From: Flavobacteriales bacterium UBA5081
Lineage (GTDB): Bacteria > Bacteroidota > Bacteroidia > Flavobacteriales_E > Vicingaceae
Direction: 5' to 3'
DNA length: 49,363 nucleotides
Assembly (NCBI GenBank): GCA_002415785.1
Contig: DIAJ01000016.1
Location: 1-49,363 of the forward strand
Each line of letters starts with the position of its first letter. Position 1 is the first letter of the stretch. Under the pieces are notes generated by a model that searched no databases, had not been told where the DNA came from, and saw only the letters and a list, made by a program, of their open reading frames with translations. Shown in pieces: positions 7,953-15,713 of the stretch. The translations under genes were made by a program, and so were the position numbers.

Positions 7953-8885
7953 ATGAAAGATTTTGAGAAAGAAGTAAAAAAAGGATTAAGCAACAAGTCC
8001 AAAACACTCCCTACCAAATACTTTTACGATGCAAAGGGCAGTGAGCTATTTCAAGAAATCATGGATTTAGAGGAATATTACTTACCTGCTTGCGAAAGGG
8101 AAATTCTTAAAGACTCAAGTAATCAACTTGCTGCTAATATTAGTAGCTTATGCAATGAAATTGAAATCATTGGACTTGGTGCAGGTGATGGCACTAAAAC
8201 AGTGGAGCTATTAAAAGCTTTTATGCCATTATTTCAAGACATTGATTATTATCCGCTTGATATTTCAGCATCTATTTTGGAAGAAAATAAAGAAAACCTT
8301 CAAGCTTCAATACCCGGCTTGTCTGTAAAGCCTGTAGCGGGTAATTACTTTAAAACCTTGCCGAAACTACCGCAGAGTGAGACAAAACGACTAATTCTGT
8401 TTATGGGAGCCAATATTGGAAACTACTCCCCGGAAAAAGCAATTGAGTTTGTAAGATTTCTTAAAGAAAACAGTCGAACTAACGACTTACTGTTGATTGC
8501 ATTTGACCTAAAAAAAGATCCTGAAAAAATACTTGCGGCGTATAATGATAAAGAAGGCGTTACAGCCAAATTCAATATGAATCTTTTAGCGAGGATCAAC
8601 AATGAGTTGAATGGTAAATTTGACCTCAATCAGTTTAAACACTTTCCGACTTATGATCCAATTTCCGGAGTTTGTAAAAGTCATTTAGTAAGCCTTGAGG
8701 CACAAACTGTAAGTATTGGCGATAATACCTATTCTTTTAAAGCTTTTGAAGCCATTCAAACGGAGGTTTCCATAAAGTACGACCTTAGTGAAATTGAAAA
8801 ACTAGCCACAGATACCGGAATTAAACTGATTAAGCATTTTCCCGACTCAAAGAATTATTATACTTTGGCTTTGTATCAAGTTTAA
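7953..8885 (+). CDS. EgtD-like SAM-dependent methyltransferase (L-histidine N-alpha-methyltransferase family)
   Basis: 310 aa, close to the EgtD family length (about 320). The N-terminal signature LPTKYFYDAKGSELFQEIM (19-37) and the SAM-binding loop GLGAGDGTKT (74-83) are clear, and FMGANIGNY lies near 149. Family members trimethylate histidine in ergothioneine synthesis (Methyltransf_33). No EgtB-like sulfoxide synthase gene is next to it, so the product could be hercynine alone, ergothioneine made with a distant EgtB, or another methylated substrate. Confidence 0.85.
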   Translation: MKDFEKEVKKGLSNKSKTLPTKYFYDAKGSELFQEIMDLEEYYLPACEREILKDSSNQLAANISSLCNEIEIIGLGAGDGTKTVELLKAFMPLFQDIDYYPLDISASILEENKENLQASIPGLSVKPVAGNYFKTLPKLPQSETKRLILFMGANIGNYSPEKAIEFVRFLKENSRTNDLLLIAFDLKKDPEKILAAYNDKEGVTAKFNMNLLARINNELNGKFDLNQFKHFPTYDPISGVCKSHLVSLEAQTVSIGDNTYSFKAFEAIQTEVSIKYDLSEIEKLATDTGIKLIKHFPDSKNYYTLALYQV

Positions 8886-8919
8886 ATAAAAAGCAATATC
8901 ACTTAACTCAAAATACAAA

Positions 8920-9276
8920 TCAATATTTAGTTATTAATGATTCATAGGGAATATTTAATTTCTCATGCAAATTCCTAATCATTCTTAGCGTCAATTTTCG
9001 TTTCCTATTAAAGATTTCAGAAACTCTACTGCTATAGCCAAGAATTTGAGCCAGCTCTTTTTTACTCATCCCCATTTGCTCCATTCTAAATTTTATCGCT
9101 TCAATGGGATCAGGAGCTTCGATGGGATAATACTCATCCTCATACTTTTCTATTAATATAGAAAGAATTTCAGCTTCATCGCCTTCTTTTGAGTTTATCG
9201 GTGCATGAAATATTTCCTCTAGCCTCCTTAAAGCTTGATTGTGATCTTCTTCTGTTTTGATTGCTTTAATCTCCAT
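8920..9276 (-). CDS. HigA-type antitoxin with C-terminal XRE domain (COG5499-like)
   Basis: 118 aa. An N-terminal toxin-binding region (IKTEEDHNQALRRLEEIF) precedes a C-terminal HTH at about 72-110, with MSKKELAQILGYSSRVSEIF. This layout fits antitoxins paired with the HigB_toxin (PF09907) family and differs from the antitoxin at 6960-7268. The gene lies 2 nt after the toxin gene, so the two are co-transcribed. It probably represses the promoter near 9591-9621. Confidence 0.9.
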   Translation of the reverse strand: MEIKAIKTEEDHNQALRRLEEIFHAPINSKEGDEAEILSILIEKYEDEYYPIEAPDPIEAIKFRMEQMGMSKKELAQILGYSSRVSEIFNRKRKLTLRMIRNLHEKLNIPYESLITKY

Positions 9277-9278
9277 AA

Positions 9279-9572
9279 TTAAATTCTGTTAGCATCTATA
9301 TTGTCGTAATCTTTATGTGTCCCTATAAACCTAATAAAGACCCATTGTCTTGAGTAATTAATATCTACTACTAATCTATACTTATTTCCACAAATATCAA
9401 AAACTACTCGACCACTTTTGAGGATACTTGCTCTGGCATAATCTTTCTTGATATCTGATGGATTTAGCCAAGATGTTTTTGAGACCTCTTTATACCATGT
9501 TTTTAATTGTTCTTCGGAATCTGTATGTTTCTGCCAGAACTCACGAAGTATTTTTTTTGCAATTACTCTCAT
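9279..9572 (-). CDS. higB: HigB mRNA-interferase toxin (PF09907 type)
   Basis: 97 aa. The sequence starts MRVIAKKILREFWQKHTDSE and contains NKYRLVVDINYSRQWVFIRF followed by GTHKDYDNID. These are hallmarks of the HigB_toxin family, including the terminal HxxYD motif. Such toxins cleave mRNA. The toxin gene comes first and the antitoxin second, with a -7 element and a palindrome upstream. It is divergent from the SUI1 homologue gene. Confidence 0.93.
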   Translation of the reverse strand: MRVIAKKILREFWQKHTDSEEQLKTWYKEVSKTSWLNPSDIKKDYARASILKSGRVVFDICGNKYRLVVDINYSRQWVFIRFIGTHKDYDNIDANRI

Positions 9573-9590
9573 CTAATACAAGGTATTTAA

Positions 9591-9621
9591 CAAATGTAAC
9601 AAAAAATTACCAATTTGGTAA
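9591..9621 (-). promoter_or_regulatory. promoter and palindromic operator of the second HigBA module
   Basis: The minus strand shows TACATTTG (plus 9591-9598), a perfect -7 element. The 15-bp palindrome TTACCAATTTGGTAA (9607-9621, 7-1-7) lies 8 nt upstream of it, between the -7 and -33 positions. A repressor bound there would block RNA polymerase. HigA binding is inferred. Confidence 0.6.
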
Positions 9622-9653
9622 AAAGGAATATAAATCAATATTTCAGAAACCCT

Positions 9654-9661
9654 TACTTTTG
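9654..9661 (+). promoter_or_regulatory. -7 element of the SUI1 homologue gene
   Basis: TACTTTTG matches TAnnTTTG and ends 8 nt before the ATG at 9669. The transcript would begin at or a few bases before the start codon. Confidence 0.6.
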
Positions 9662-9668
9662 CATCACT

Positions 9669-10007
9669 ATGGAAAAAAAAGGCAAAAACAACGGCATGGT
9701 ATACTCCACCAATCCCAATTTTGAAATTGAGGATGAAGAAGAGGAGATTGAAACTTTACCACCACAACAACAAGAATTGCGTGTTTACTTAGACCGTAAA
9801 AACCGTGGAGGAAAAACGGCTACTTTAGTCAAAAACTTCATTGGTTCAGAGGATGATTTAAATGATTTGGGCAAAATGTTGAAATCTGCCTGCGGAGTAG
9901 GTGGAAGTGTAAAAGATGGCGAAATCATCATTCAAGGAGAAAAGCGCGATAAAGTGATGCAGATTTTAGAGAAAAAAGGTTACAAGGTTAAAAGAGTTGG
10001 TGGTTAA
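9669..10007 (+). CDS. eIF1/SUI1-family translation factor (YciH-like)
   Basis: 112 aa from the ATG at 9669. A longer reading from 9615 would start inside the promoter and adds an unrelated 18-residue stretch. The C-terminal two thirds is a SUI1 domain: LRVYLDRKNRGGKTATLVKN, then KSACGVGGSVKDGEIIIQGE and a final KGYKVKRVGG. An acidic linker (about 20-32) precedes it. Bacterial YciH homologues influence start-site choice in initiation. The gene is divergent from HigBA, with the -7 element almost touching the start codon. Confidence 0.92.
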   Translation: MEKKGKNNGMVYSTNPNFEIEDEEEEIETLPPQQQELRVYLDRKNRGGKTATLVKNFIGSEDDLNDLGKMLKSACGVGGSVKDGEIIIQGEKRDKVMQILEKKGYKVKRVGG

Positions 10008-10279
10008 TCAATATCAAAGTTTTCTAAATAACTGTCAATAATTTCATCACGGTTTACCACCTCAATCCACTGGATAATATTAATTCCTGCAGGTCGCCAT
10101 ACTTCTACGTAATAGCCGAATAGATCGTATAAACGACATTGAAAACCCGCATGTACTCTATTGGCTAAAAAGGTTCCTTTTTCTGTAAGCACCTTATACC
10201 GTTCTCTTAATTTTAATCTTCTGAATTCTTCTTCTTTCAAAACTTTGCTGTCTATTTTTGTCCCATGAAAATTAAGCAA
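10004..10279 (-). CDS. conserved-looking small protein of unknown function
   Basis: Up to 91 aa, basic in the middle (EEEFRRLKLRERYKVL) and ending in DEIIDSYLENFDID. One part, RVHAGFQCRLYDLFGYYVEV, looks structured. I do not recognise a family. Its stop overlaps the SUI1 gene by 4 nt. The 10279 ATG lies inside the divergent TIGR02757 gene and over its promoter. A TTG at 10240 (Leu14) would give 78 aa with no overlap and is an alternative start. Being wedged between two real genes without disruption supports a real gene. Confidence 0.6.
   Translation of the reverse strand: MLNFHGTKIDSKVLKEEEFRRLKLRERYKVLTEKGTFLANRVHAGFQCRLYDLFGYYVEVWRPAGINIIQWIEVVNRDEIIDSYLENFDID
10253..10260 (+). promoter_or_regulatory. 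-7 element of the TIGR02757 gene
   Basis: TATTTTTG matches TAnnTTTG and ends 5 nt before the ATG at 10265, predicting a leaderless mRNA. It lies within the 5' end of the opposing small ORF if that ORF starts at 10279. Confidence 0.6.
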
Positions 10280-11038
10280 TCTAGCGAACTTAAAGACCTT
10301 TTGGAGAGGTATTACTTAGAATTTCATCAGAAGGGGTTCATAGCCGATGACCCTATTTCAATTCCTCATCAATTCAGCATAAAAGAAGATATTGAAATCT
10401 CCGGCTTCTTGGCGGCAATTATTGCTTGGGGACAGCGGAAAACAATCATTCGCAACGCAAACCGAATGATTGAAATAATGGACAACAGCCCGTATGACTT
10501 TATACTTAACCATCAAGAGAGCGACCGCCAAAAAGCTGTTGGCTTTGTGCACCGTACTTTCAACAGCGATGATTTAATCTACTTTTTTCATGCATTACAA
10601 CAGCTTTATAAGTATCATGGTGGTTTGGAGGTCTGCCTTAGTCCCAAAGCCAATGAGAGTATGAAAGAAAAGTTTTCCAATTTTAAGCAACTTTTCTTTC
10701 AGCCTGAACATCTTCAGCGCACTGAAAAGCACATCGCCGACCCCATAAAGGGTTCTTCAGCTAAACGTTTAAATATGTATTTGCGATGGATGGTTAGATC
10801 AGATCAAGCAGGTGTTGACTTTGGAATATGGAAAAGCTTTCCAACCTCTAAACTCATGATGCCCTTGGATGTTCATACTGCTAACGTTGGCCGGAAATTA
10901 GGCTTATTAGATCGCAAACAAAACGATTGGAAAGCAGTGGAGGAACTCACCGAAAATCTCAGAAAGTTTGATGCTAACGATCCTGTAAAGTACGATTTTG
11001 CCCTATTTGGCATGGGTGTGAATGGGGTTTTAAACTAA
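10265..11038 (+). CDS. TIGR02757/DUF2400 family protein
   Basis: 257 aa, the usual family length. Recognisable parts are DLLERYYLEFHQKGFIADDP (10-30), ISGFLAAIIAWGQRKTIIRN, and the C-terminal PLDVHTANVGRKLGLL. These resemble a helix-hairpin-helix DNA-glycosylase-like fold, but the function of this Bacteroidota-rich family is not established. Its stop overlaps the convergent QueD gene by 4 nt. The start is set by the -7 element at 10253-10260. Confidence 0.88.
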   Translation: MKIKQSSELKDLLERYYLEFHQKGFIADDPISIPHQFSIKEDIEISGFLAAIIAWGQRKTIIRNANRMIEIMDNSPYDFILNHQESDRQKAVGFVHRTFNSDDLIYFFHALQQLYKYHGGLEVCLSPKANESMKEKFSNFKQLFFQPEHLQRTEKHIADPIKGSSAKRLNMYLRWMVRSDQAGVDFGIWKSFPTSKLMMPLDVHTANVGRKLGLLDRKQNDWKAVEELTENLRKFDANDPVKYDFALFGMGVNGVLN

Positions 11039-11475
11039 TTATCCTCTGCCCACCACTCTGCATAAGAAGTAGCTGTTTCTCTTAAAAATAAGTGATGTAA
11101 ACGACATCCATCGGGCAGTTCACTTATGATCAATTCGGCAAAATGAGCCAACAGGTTTTCGCAAGTTGGTTGAAATGGCACAAAAAATAATTGTTCGAAA
11201 CCTTCTCCCAGCTTATGGTCAATATCCATTCTATCATTTAGCACCAAGGCATGGTCAAAAGGTTTAATTATCTTTCTACTGACAATTTCTTTTAATACCC
11301 CAAAATCAATTAACATCCCCTCATCAGAATCAAGGGTTCCGTTTTTGACTTTACCGATTAAAGTCACTTTTAGTTCGTAAGAATGACCGTGAATATTTTT
11401 GCATTTGCCTTCATAGCCCAAAAGCGCATGAGCCATATCAAAGTGAAACTCTTTTGTTAGCCGAATTACTGACAT
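11035..11475 (-). CDS. queD: 6-carboxy-5,6,7,8-tetrahydropterin synthase / 6-pyruvoyl-tetrahydropterin synthase homologue
   Basis: 146 aa. The zinc ligands His16, His29 and His31 are in place (DMAHALLG and NIHGHSYEL), and the catalytic Cys25 sits in CKNIHGH, the pattern of QueD rather than of eukaryotic PTPS. QueD makes 6-carboxytetrahydropterin for queuosine, though related pterin uses are possible. It follows the PNPOx-like gene with an 8-nt gap, so it may ride at the tail of the nos operon. No queC or queE is present here. Confidence 0.9.
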   Translation of the reverse strand: MSVIRLTKEFHFDMAHALLGYEGKCKNIHGHSYELKVTLIGKVKNGTLDSDEGMLIDFGVLKEIVSRKIIKPFDHALVLNDRMDIDHKLGEGFEQLFFVPFQPTCENLLAHFAELIISELPDGCRLHHLFLRETATSYAEWWAEDN

Positions 11476-11483
11476 ATTTCCAA

Positions 11484-11918
11484 TTAATTATTCTTGACCC
11501 ACTTAAGCTTTTTACCAAAGCCCAATGTGTTATCTGTCATTTTTGTTTCAATCAATTCTATTGCCCAAACCTCTCCCGGCACTGCTCTAGCATAAGAAAA
11601 CTTAGCATAATAAGCTTTCTTAAGTTTCATTCTCTCCTCCTCCTCTAAAATAAACTTACCTTTAAACTGTACTCCCTGATTAGAACTAACCTCCATTTTT
11701 CTGTTAGGCAAAACGCTCCCTGCTACTTTTGGGTTAATTAATGCTTCTTGAATGTGCTGAGTTTCCTCCGATGATTTAAAAAGCAAATAGTATTGACCAT
11801 CTTCTTCTAAAAAACTGAAATAACAAGGAGCACAATGTGGTTGATCATCAACTACTGTACAGTAAGTAAGCACTTTTGCTTCTTGTAAAAAGGTAATCAC
11901 CTTAGCTTGCAAACTCAT
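11484..11918 (-). CDS. pyridoxamine 5'-phosphate oxidase-like flavin-binding protein
   Basis: 144 aa with a split-barrel PNPOx pattern: VLTYCTVVDDQPHCAPCYFS, YYLLFKSSEETQHIQEALIN, PKVAGSVLP and GVQFKGKFIL. It resembles the small YhbP-like FMN/heme-binding group; the exact cofactor cannot be read from sequence. Its ATG overlaps the nosY stop by 1 nt (TAATG), so it is translationally coupled to the nos accessory genes. A redox or electron-transfer role beside N2O reduction is possible, but this is inference from context. Confidence 0.8.
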   Translation of the reverse strand: MSLQAKVITFLQEAKVLTYCTVVDDQPHCAPCYFSFLEEDGQYYLLFKSSEETQHIQEALINPKVAGSVLPNRKMEVSSNQGVQFKGKFILEEEERMKLKKAYYAKFSYARAVPGEVWAIELIETKMTDNTLGFGKKLKWVKNN

Positions 11919-12685
11919 TATAAATCTTTCTTTTTAAACTTATTAAAAGCAAACATCAATGGAACAACAACCCAACTTACCAATAAAAGTACAGCAATAC
12001 TTAAACCTTGCTGAGTTGTAAAAAACTGTTTAAATATTGCTCCACTATAGCCCATTAAAGCTGCCGTTTGCGTTTGCATTAACACCATAATTCTACTTAA
12101 GTCAACCGGATTTAAAAAAGTAAAAAACAATACGTACTTTTCGATTGGATATTCGGCAAAATTATACATCCCTAAAAGTAAAATGCCGTCGAAAAGCAAA
12201 ACAAAATAAACCCATAACAAAAGTGACAGTCCTATTCCCTTGCTTTTATCGTTTGTATAAACCGCAGCCCAAAGAGCTATGGCAATAAATACTGCTGATA
12301 ATAGCAAAATGCAAAGCAACAATAAATAAGAAGTTGAAAATGGGTTAAATAAGACTAAAGGCAATCCCAATCCAATTGTAATGCTTAAAGAAAAAACAAT
12401 TAACAAACTCAAATACAAGCTAAAAATACTCTTCTTACGTTTTATTGGCTGTGCTAAAATAAGCAGCAAGAAGTCATACATATTGTAATAATAGGTGATT
12501 GAAAAAATCAAACTTAGCATAGGTACCAAGAGTAATGATAAATTCAACAGACCAATTACCGCTTTTTCATTCTGACCTTCTAGTGCAAAGAAACCTAAAG
12601 TAGCAAGAAACAATAATGCAGTGAACACAATCATTACCCAGTTCTTCATCAAGTCTATGGTCAGGTATTTAACAATCTTTCCCAT
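11918..12685 (-). CDS. nosY: NosY-like ABC transporter permease
   Basis: 255 aa with about six hydrophobic spans (for example 17-33, 48-65, 95-115, 128-145, 152-172, 230-247). It lies 1 nt after the ATPase gene and in the NosD-NosF-NosY order of nos operons. NosFY powers the NosD step of copper-site (CuZ) assembly in nitrous oxide reductase. The sequence is generic for ABC-2 permeases, so the specific name rests on the operon. Confidence 0.88.
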   Translation of the reverse strand: MGKIVKYLTIDLMKNWVMIVFTALLFLATLGFFALEGQNEKAVIGLLNLSLLLVPMLSLIFSITYYYNMYDFLLLILAQPIKRKKSIFSLYLSLLIVFSLSITIGLGLPLVLFNPFSTSYLLLLCILLLSAVFIAIALWAAVYTNDKSKGIGLSLLLWVYFVLLFDGILLLGMYNFAEYPIEKYVLFFTFLNPVDLSRIMVLMQTQTAALMGYSGAIFKQFFTTQQGLSIAVLLLVSWVVVPLMFAFNKFKKKDL

Positions 12686-12686
12686 T

Positions 12687-13394
12687 TTAATTTTTCATTT
12701 CTAAACGTTCTGCAATCATTTTTGTCAAACGGCTTTCTTTCGTCTTTTCTTGAAGTGATTCAATGCTTTCATAAAACTTTAACTTTCCATCAATTAAATA
12801 AACTACATCATTTACCAAATCATCTAAGTCGCTTAAAATATGAGAAGTAATAATGATTAATCGATCTTCAGAAGCAAAATTGAGCAACTTGCTCTTTAAA
12901 ACTTCATTCGACTTTGGGTCTAAGCCTGCTGTTGGCTCATCTAACAATAGTAGTTGAGGCTTAAAAAGTAAAGCTAAAGCAGCACTCACTTTTTGCCTCA
13001 TTCCACCTGAGAGTGCATTCAATCGTTTTTTCTCGAGTTTCTTGATTTCAAATTTGTCATATAAATCCCAATCATAATCTTTAACATCTTTTCGCAAAGA
13101 TCTCATAAAGTCAAACAATTGTTTTACATTCATGTGTTCAGGGAAACGACTAATTTGTGGCATATATCCAATATGCTTGCGATAATCACTTTGTTTCAAA
13201 ACAGATTTTTCTTGAAAAAATATATCTCCGGAGTTTAAGCTGACTAAGCCTAGGAAAGATTTAATTAAAGTAGTTTTTCCGGATCCGTTTGGCCCAATTA
13301 AGGCAACAACTCTTCCTTTTGGAATACTCAAACTTACATTTTCCAAGGCTTTGTGTTTACCGTATTTTTTATTCAGTTGCTCAAAAGCAATCAT
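12687..13394 (-). CDS. nosF: NosF-like ABC transporter ATPase
   Basis: 235 aa. Walker A is GPNGSGKT (34-41). The signature LSGGMRQK and the Walker B/D-loop LLLLDEPTAGLD are intact, so it should hydrolyse ATP. It overlaps the nosD stop by 4 nt and is followed by the permease. It provides energy to the NosD/NosY maturation machinery for CuZ. Confidence 0.93.
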   Translation of the reverse strand: MIAFEQLNKKYGKHKALENVSLSIPKGRVVALIGPNGSGKTTLIKSFLGLVSLNSGDIFFQEKSVLKQSDYRKHIGYMPQISRFPEHMNVKQLFDFMRSLRKDVKDYDWDLYDKFEIKKLEKKRLNALSGGMRQKVSAALALLFKPQLLLLDEPTAGLDPKSNEVLKSKLLNFASEDRLIIITSHILSDLDDLVNDVVYLIDGKLKFYESIESLQEKTKESRLTKMIAERLEMKN

Positions 13395-14620
13395 AGGTTC
13401 AAAGGTTTCATTTGTGGTTTTTTATCAATTAACTGTTCGGGAATTAGCTGAGGGAAAATTCTTTCTGCCATATCTAAACCATGAACTAATGGAGAGTGAA
13501 GCAACATACTAGCCGCAGGTATTTTATCGGTAATCAAAGCAAACAAGTTCACCGGACGATGAGGCACATCTCCTACTCCATCTTTATTTAAATCGTATCC
13601 ACTATACTGCCCCCAATAGTTTCCTTCAAAAAAGTTTAGGTTTCCCTTAGAATTTGTCAATACTTCAAAAGTATTTCCCAAAAAGTTATTGTTTAGGATT
13701 TTATTATCCATACAATTTCCTTTAATGTCTAATGCCTTTCCATTTCGAACAAATACATTAGAATCAATTTGAATTCGATTGGCACCTTCAGCATAAACAC
13801 CCACCGTATTTAACTCAAAGCGATTGTGCTTCATCACTCCATCACTAATTTCTTTTAATAAGATTCCATAAGAGGCTCCCCCCCAATTTTCTTTAAAAGT
13901 ATTATTCAACATTCTAATGTGCTTGCTAAACATAACTGCTACACCCGAGCCGTTATTTTCGAATTGATTATTCTCATAAATGTCGTAGTTAGAAAACATA
14001 AAATGCAAGCCGTATCGCATATTGTTTTTGCTAATATTTCCCGAAATAAAACTTTGATTTACAAACTCAAAGTAAATCCCATCTCTATGTCCTTCGGCTA
14101 CATTATTGATTACTTCAATTCGCTCAGCTTTCCAAATATGAATGGCATTTCCGGCGTGCACTTCATCTCCTGCTTTTCCTTGCAAAGTATTATTGCTAAT
14201 TATACAATTTGATGAATTTTGAACATAAACGCCGAAAAAAGTATTGATAAACTGATTGTTATCTACTTGCACTTGCTGCACTTCTAACAAGCGTATAGCT
14301 GCTCTATCTTTTAAAAAACTGGCTTCTACATCTTTAAAGACAATATTTTTCACCAAAACGCTATCCGAAGCAATAACTAGAATTTCATCCCCATCCTTAG
14401 AAACAAATTCTGCATCTTTTCCGATGATAAATAATGGTTTATTTACTTTTAGAAGTGAAACCTTAAAGAGCCCTTTTAATAACAAGGTATCTCCACTTTC
14501 AGCTTCATCAAAAACAGATTGTAAGTTACGCACAGAAGATGATTCAACTGTGCGACTCTTAGAAAATAAAGCACCAAACTGTAAGCAAAATAACAGTAAT
14601 AGCGTTTGAAATTTAATCAT
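13391..14620 (-). CDS. nosD: NosD periplasmic copper-site maturation protein
   Basis: 409 aa from the ATG at 14620, which opens the signal peptide MIKFQTLLLLFCLQFGALFS and lies 2 nt after the nosL stop. A 14-residue longer reading from 14662 would run into nosL and spoil the signal. The body is a right-handed beta-helix with repeated N-rich turns (NNTLQGKAG, NNMRYGLHFM, NDIYENNQF-like), typical of NosD/CASH carbohydrate-binding repeats. NosD delivers copper or sulfide to NosZ together with NosFY. Confidence 0.93.
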   Translation of the reverse strand: MIKFQTLLLLFCLQFGALFSKSRTVESSSVRNLQSVFDEAESGDTLLLKGLFKVSLLKVNKPLFIIGKDAEFVSKDGDEILVIASDSVLVKNIVFKDVEASFLKDRAAIRLLEVQQVQVDNNQFINTFFGVYVQNSSNCIISNNTLQGKAGDEVHAGNAIHIWKAERIEVINNVAEGHRDGIYFEFVNQSFISGNISKNNMRYGLHFMFSNYDIYENNQFENNGSGVAVMFSKHIRMLNNTFKENWGGASYGILLKEISDGVMKHNRFELNTVGVYAEGANRIQIDSNVFVRNGKALDIKGNCMDNKILNNNFLGNTFEVLTNSKGNLNFFEGNYWGQYSGYDLNKDGVGDVPHRPVNLFALITDKIPAASMLLHSPLVHGLDMAERIFPQLIPEQLIDKKPQMKPLNL

Positions 14621-14622
14621 AC

Positions 14623-15060
14623 TTAATGCTTCTGCATTCTTTTTTGTTTCAACTTGTCCCAATCCATTAAATGCGCATTATCTACTACCTTATCTTTATC
14701 TCTAAAAGCAGCAATATTAGCACCCATAGGGCTTTTGTAGCTTTCTGAGTGAGCAAATGTAAGTTGGTCTACCGCAACTAACTCTTCGGGCTGATCAAAA
14801 GCAATGACTAGTACGTACTCAAAATTTGTTTCTTTGTTCTCATTCATAAAAGGAATCATGCACTCCACTGCATCGAATTTGAAAACTCTTCCTTTATCGC
14901 TCACTAGTTCTGCTCCAAATTTCGGATCAACAATGCTCATTTTGCAAAAATCACAATGATCCTCGCCAAAGTTTATCTTTTCAGGCTCTGCCTGACAACT
15001 TAAAAGAAAAGCAGCTACACTGAAAATGAATAACTGCTTTAAAGTTTTTAATTTTTTCAT
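14623..15060 (-). CDS. nosL: NosL copper-chaperone lipoprotein
   Basis: 145 aa. The lipobox LLSC gives Cys22. The copper-binding motif is CDFCKM (Cys36, Cys39, Met41). The family region KFGAELVSDKGRVFKFDAVE and a later Met-rich patch (SYKSPMGANI) follow. NosL hands Cu(I) to apo-NosZ. It sits between the accessory membrane protein and nosD and is probably co-transcribed with both. Confidence 0.93.
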   Translation of the reverse strand: MKKLKTLKQLFIFSVAAFLLSCQAEPEKINFGEDHCDFCKMSIVDPKFGAELVSDKGRVFKFDAVECMIPFMNENKETNFEYVLVIAFDQPEELVAVDQLTFAHSESYKSPMGANIAAFRDKDKVVDNAHLMDWDKLKQKRMQKH

Positions 15061-15072
15061 CCTAAATGTTAC

Positions 15073-15666
15073 TTAATAGTATTTTCTTTTTGGCTTTTTA
15101 TAACTTAAAAATGCAAATGCTCCACTAATTGTTGCCACACCTAACAAAATACCGCCAATAGCAGGGTAAGAAGTCACATAGAAGTTCAGCAAATCTTTTT
15201 CGCCAAGTAGTGGAGGCATATAGGTCATCCCCGGTATTTTAATCGGTGCCATTGGATCTAAGTTATGTCCATAGTCATACAACCACAAATAAAAGTCGTA
15301 AATTCCTAAAGCACCTAAAATAGCTACTAAAATCACCCAGAATAAATAGGACCATTTTTTATTGATGATAAAAGCAAGTACACCAAGAACAATCAAGCCA
15401 ATATTTACATAAGGAAAGTACTTTAATTCTTTTATTGAGTCCGGCTCAATATATTGCATTCCTATGTAGTGGTTTAAAATATTTACATTTTGAATAATAT
15501 TTTTACTACTGCCTGAGATTTTATTAATCCATATATCCATTCTCAATCCTTCGGGGAATTGAGCGGCATCTAATGTTATTTGCCATAATGGAAAGAAAAA
15601 TACGCCGATTAACGAAAGGATGGCTATGCTCATCCATACTCTTGGGGCTTTACTTTTTTGCATCAC
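15073..15666 (-). CDS. nos-cluster accessory membrane protein
   Basis: 197 aa. It has a membrane span near 11-30, a periplasmic-looking loop (about 30-90), then three spans (about 88-105, 108-128, 160-185) and a basic tail ending KKPKRKYY. Such proteins occur beside clade II (Sec-type) nosZ genes in Bacteroidota; the biochemical role is not established. A terminator hairpin separates it from nosZ upstream, so its level may be below that of nosZ. Assignment rests on position and topology. Confidence 0.7.
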   Translation of the reverse strand: MMQKSKAPRVWMSIAILSLIGVFFFPLWQITLDAAQFPEGLRMDIWINKISGSSKNIIQNVNILNHYIGMQYIEPDSIKELKYFPYVNIGLIVLGVLAFIINKKWSYLFWVILVAILGALGIYDFYLWLYDYGHNLDPMAPIKIPGMTYMPPLLGEKDLLNFYVTSYPAIGGILLGVATISGAFAFLSYKKPKRKYY

Positions 15667-15678
15667 AAAGTGTTTTAA

Positions 15679-15706
15679 AAAAGCCCGACAAAAACGCCGG
15701 GCTTTT
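15679..15706 (-). terminator. intrinsic terminator/attenuator just after nosZ
   Basis: AAAAGCCCG (15679-15687) pairs with CGGGCTTTT (15698-15706) over 9 bp, with a 10-nt loop. On the minus strand a T-rich run follows. Placed between the nosZ stop and the next gene of the cluster, it probably gives differential expression by partial readthrough. Confidence 0.75.
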
Positions 15707-15713
15707 ATTTTAC

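Noticed and set aside
13919..14609. Plus-strand ORFs of 97 and 117 aa opposite nosD
   Set aside because: They lie wholly inside nosD, show no domain or signal, and have no promoter; antisense shadows.
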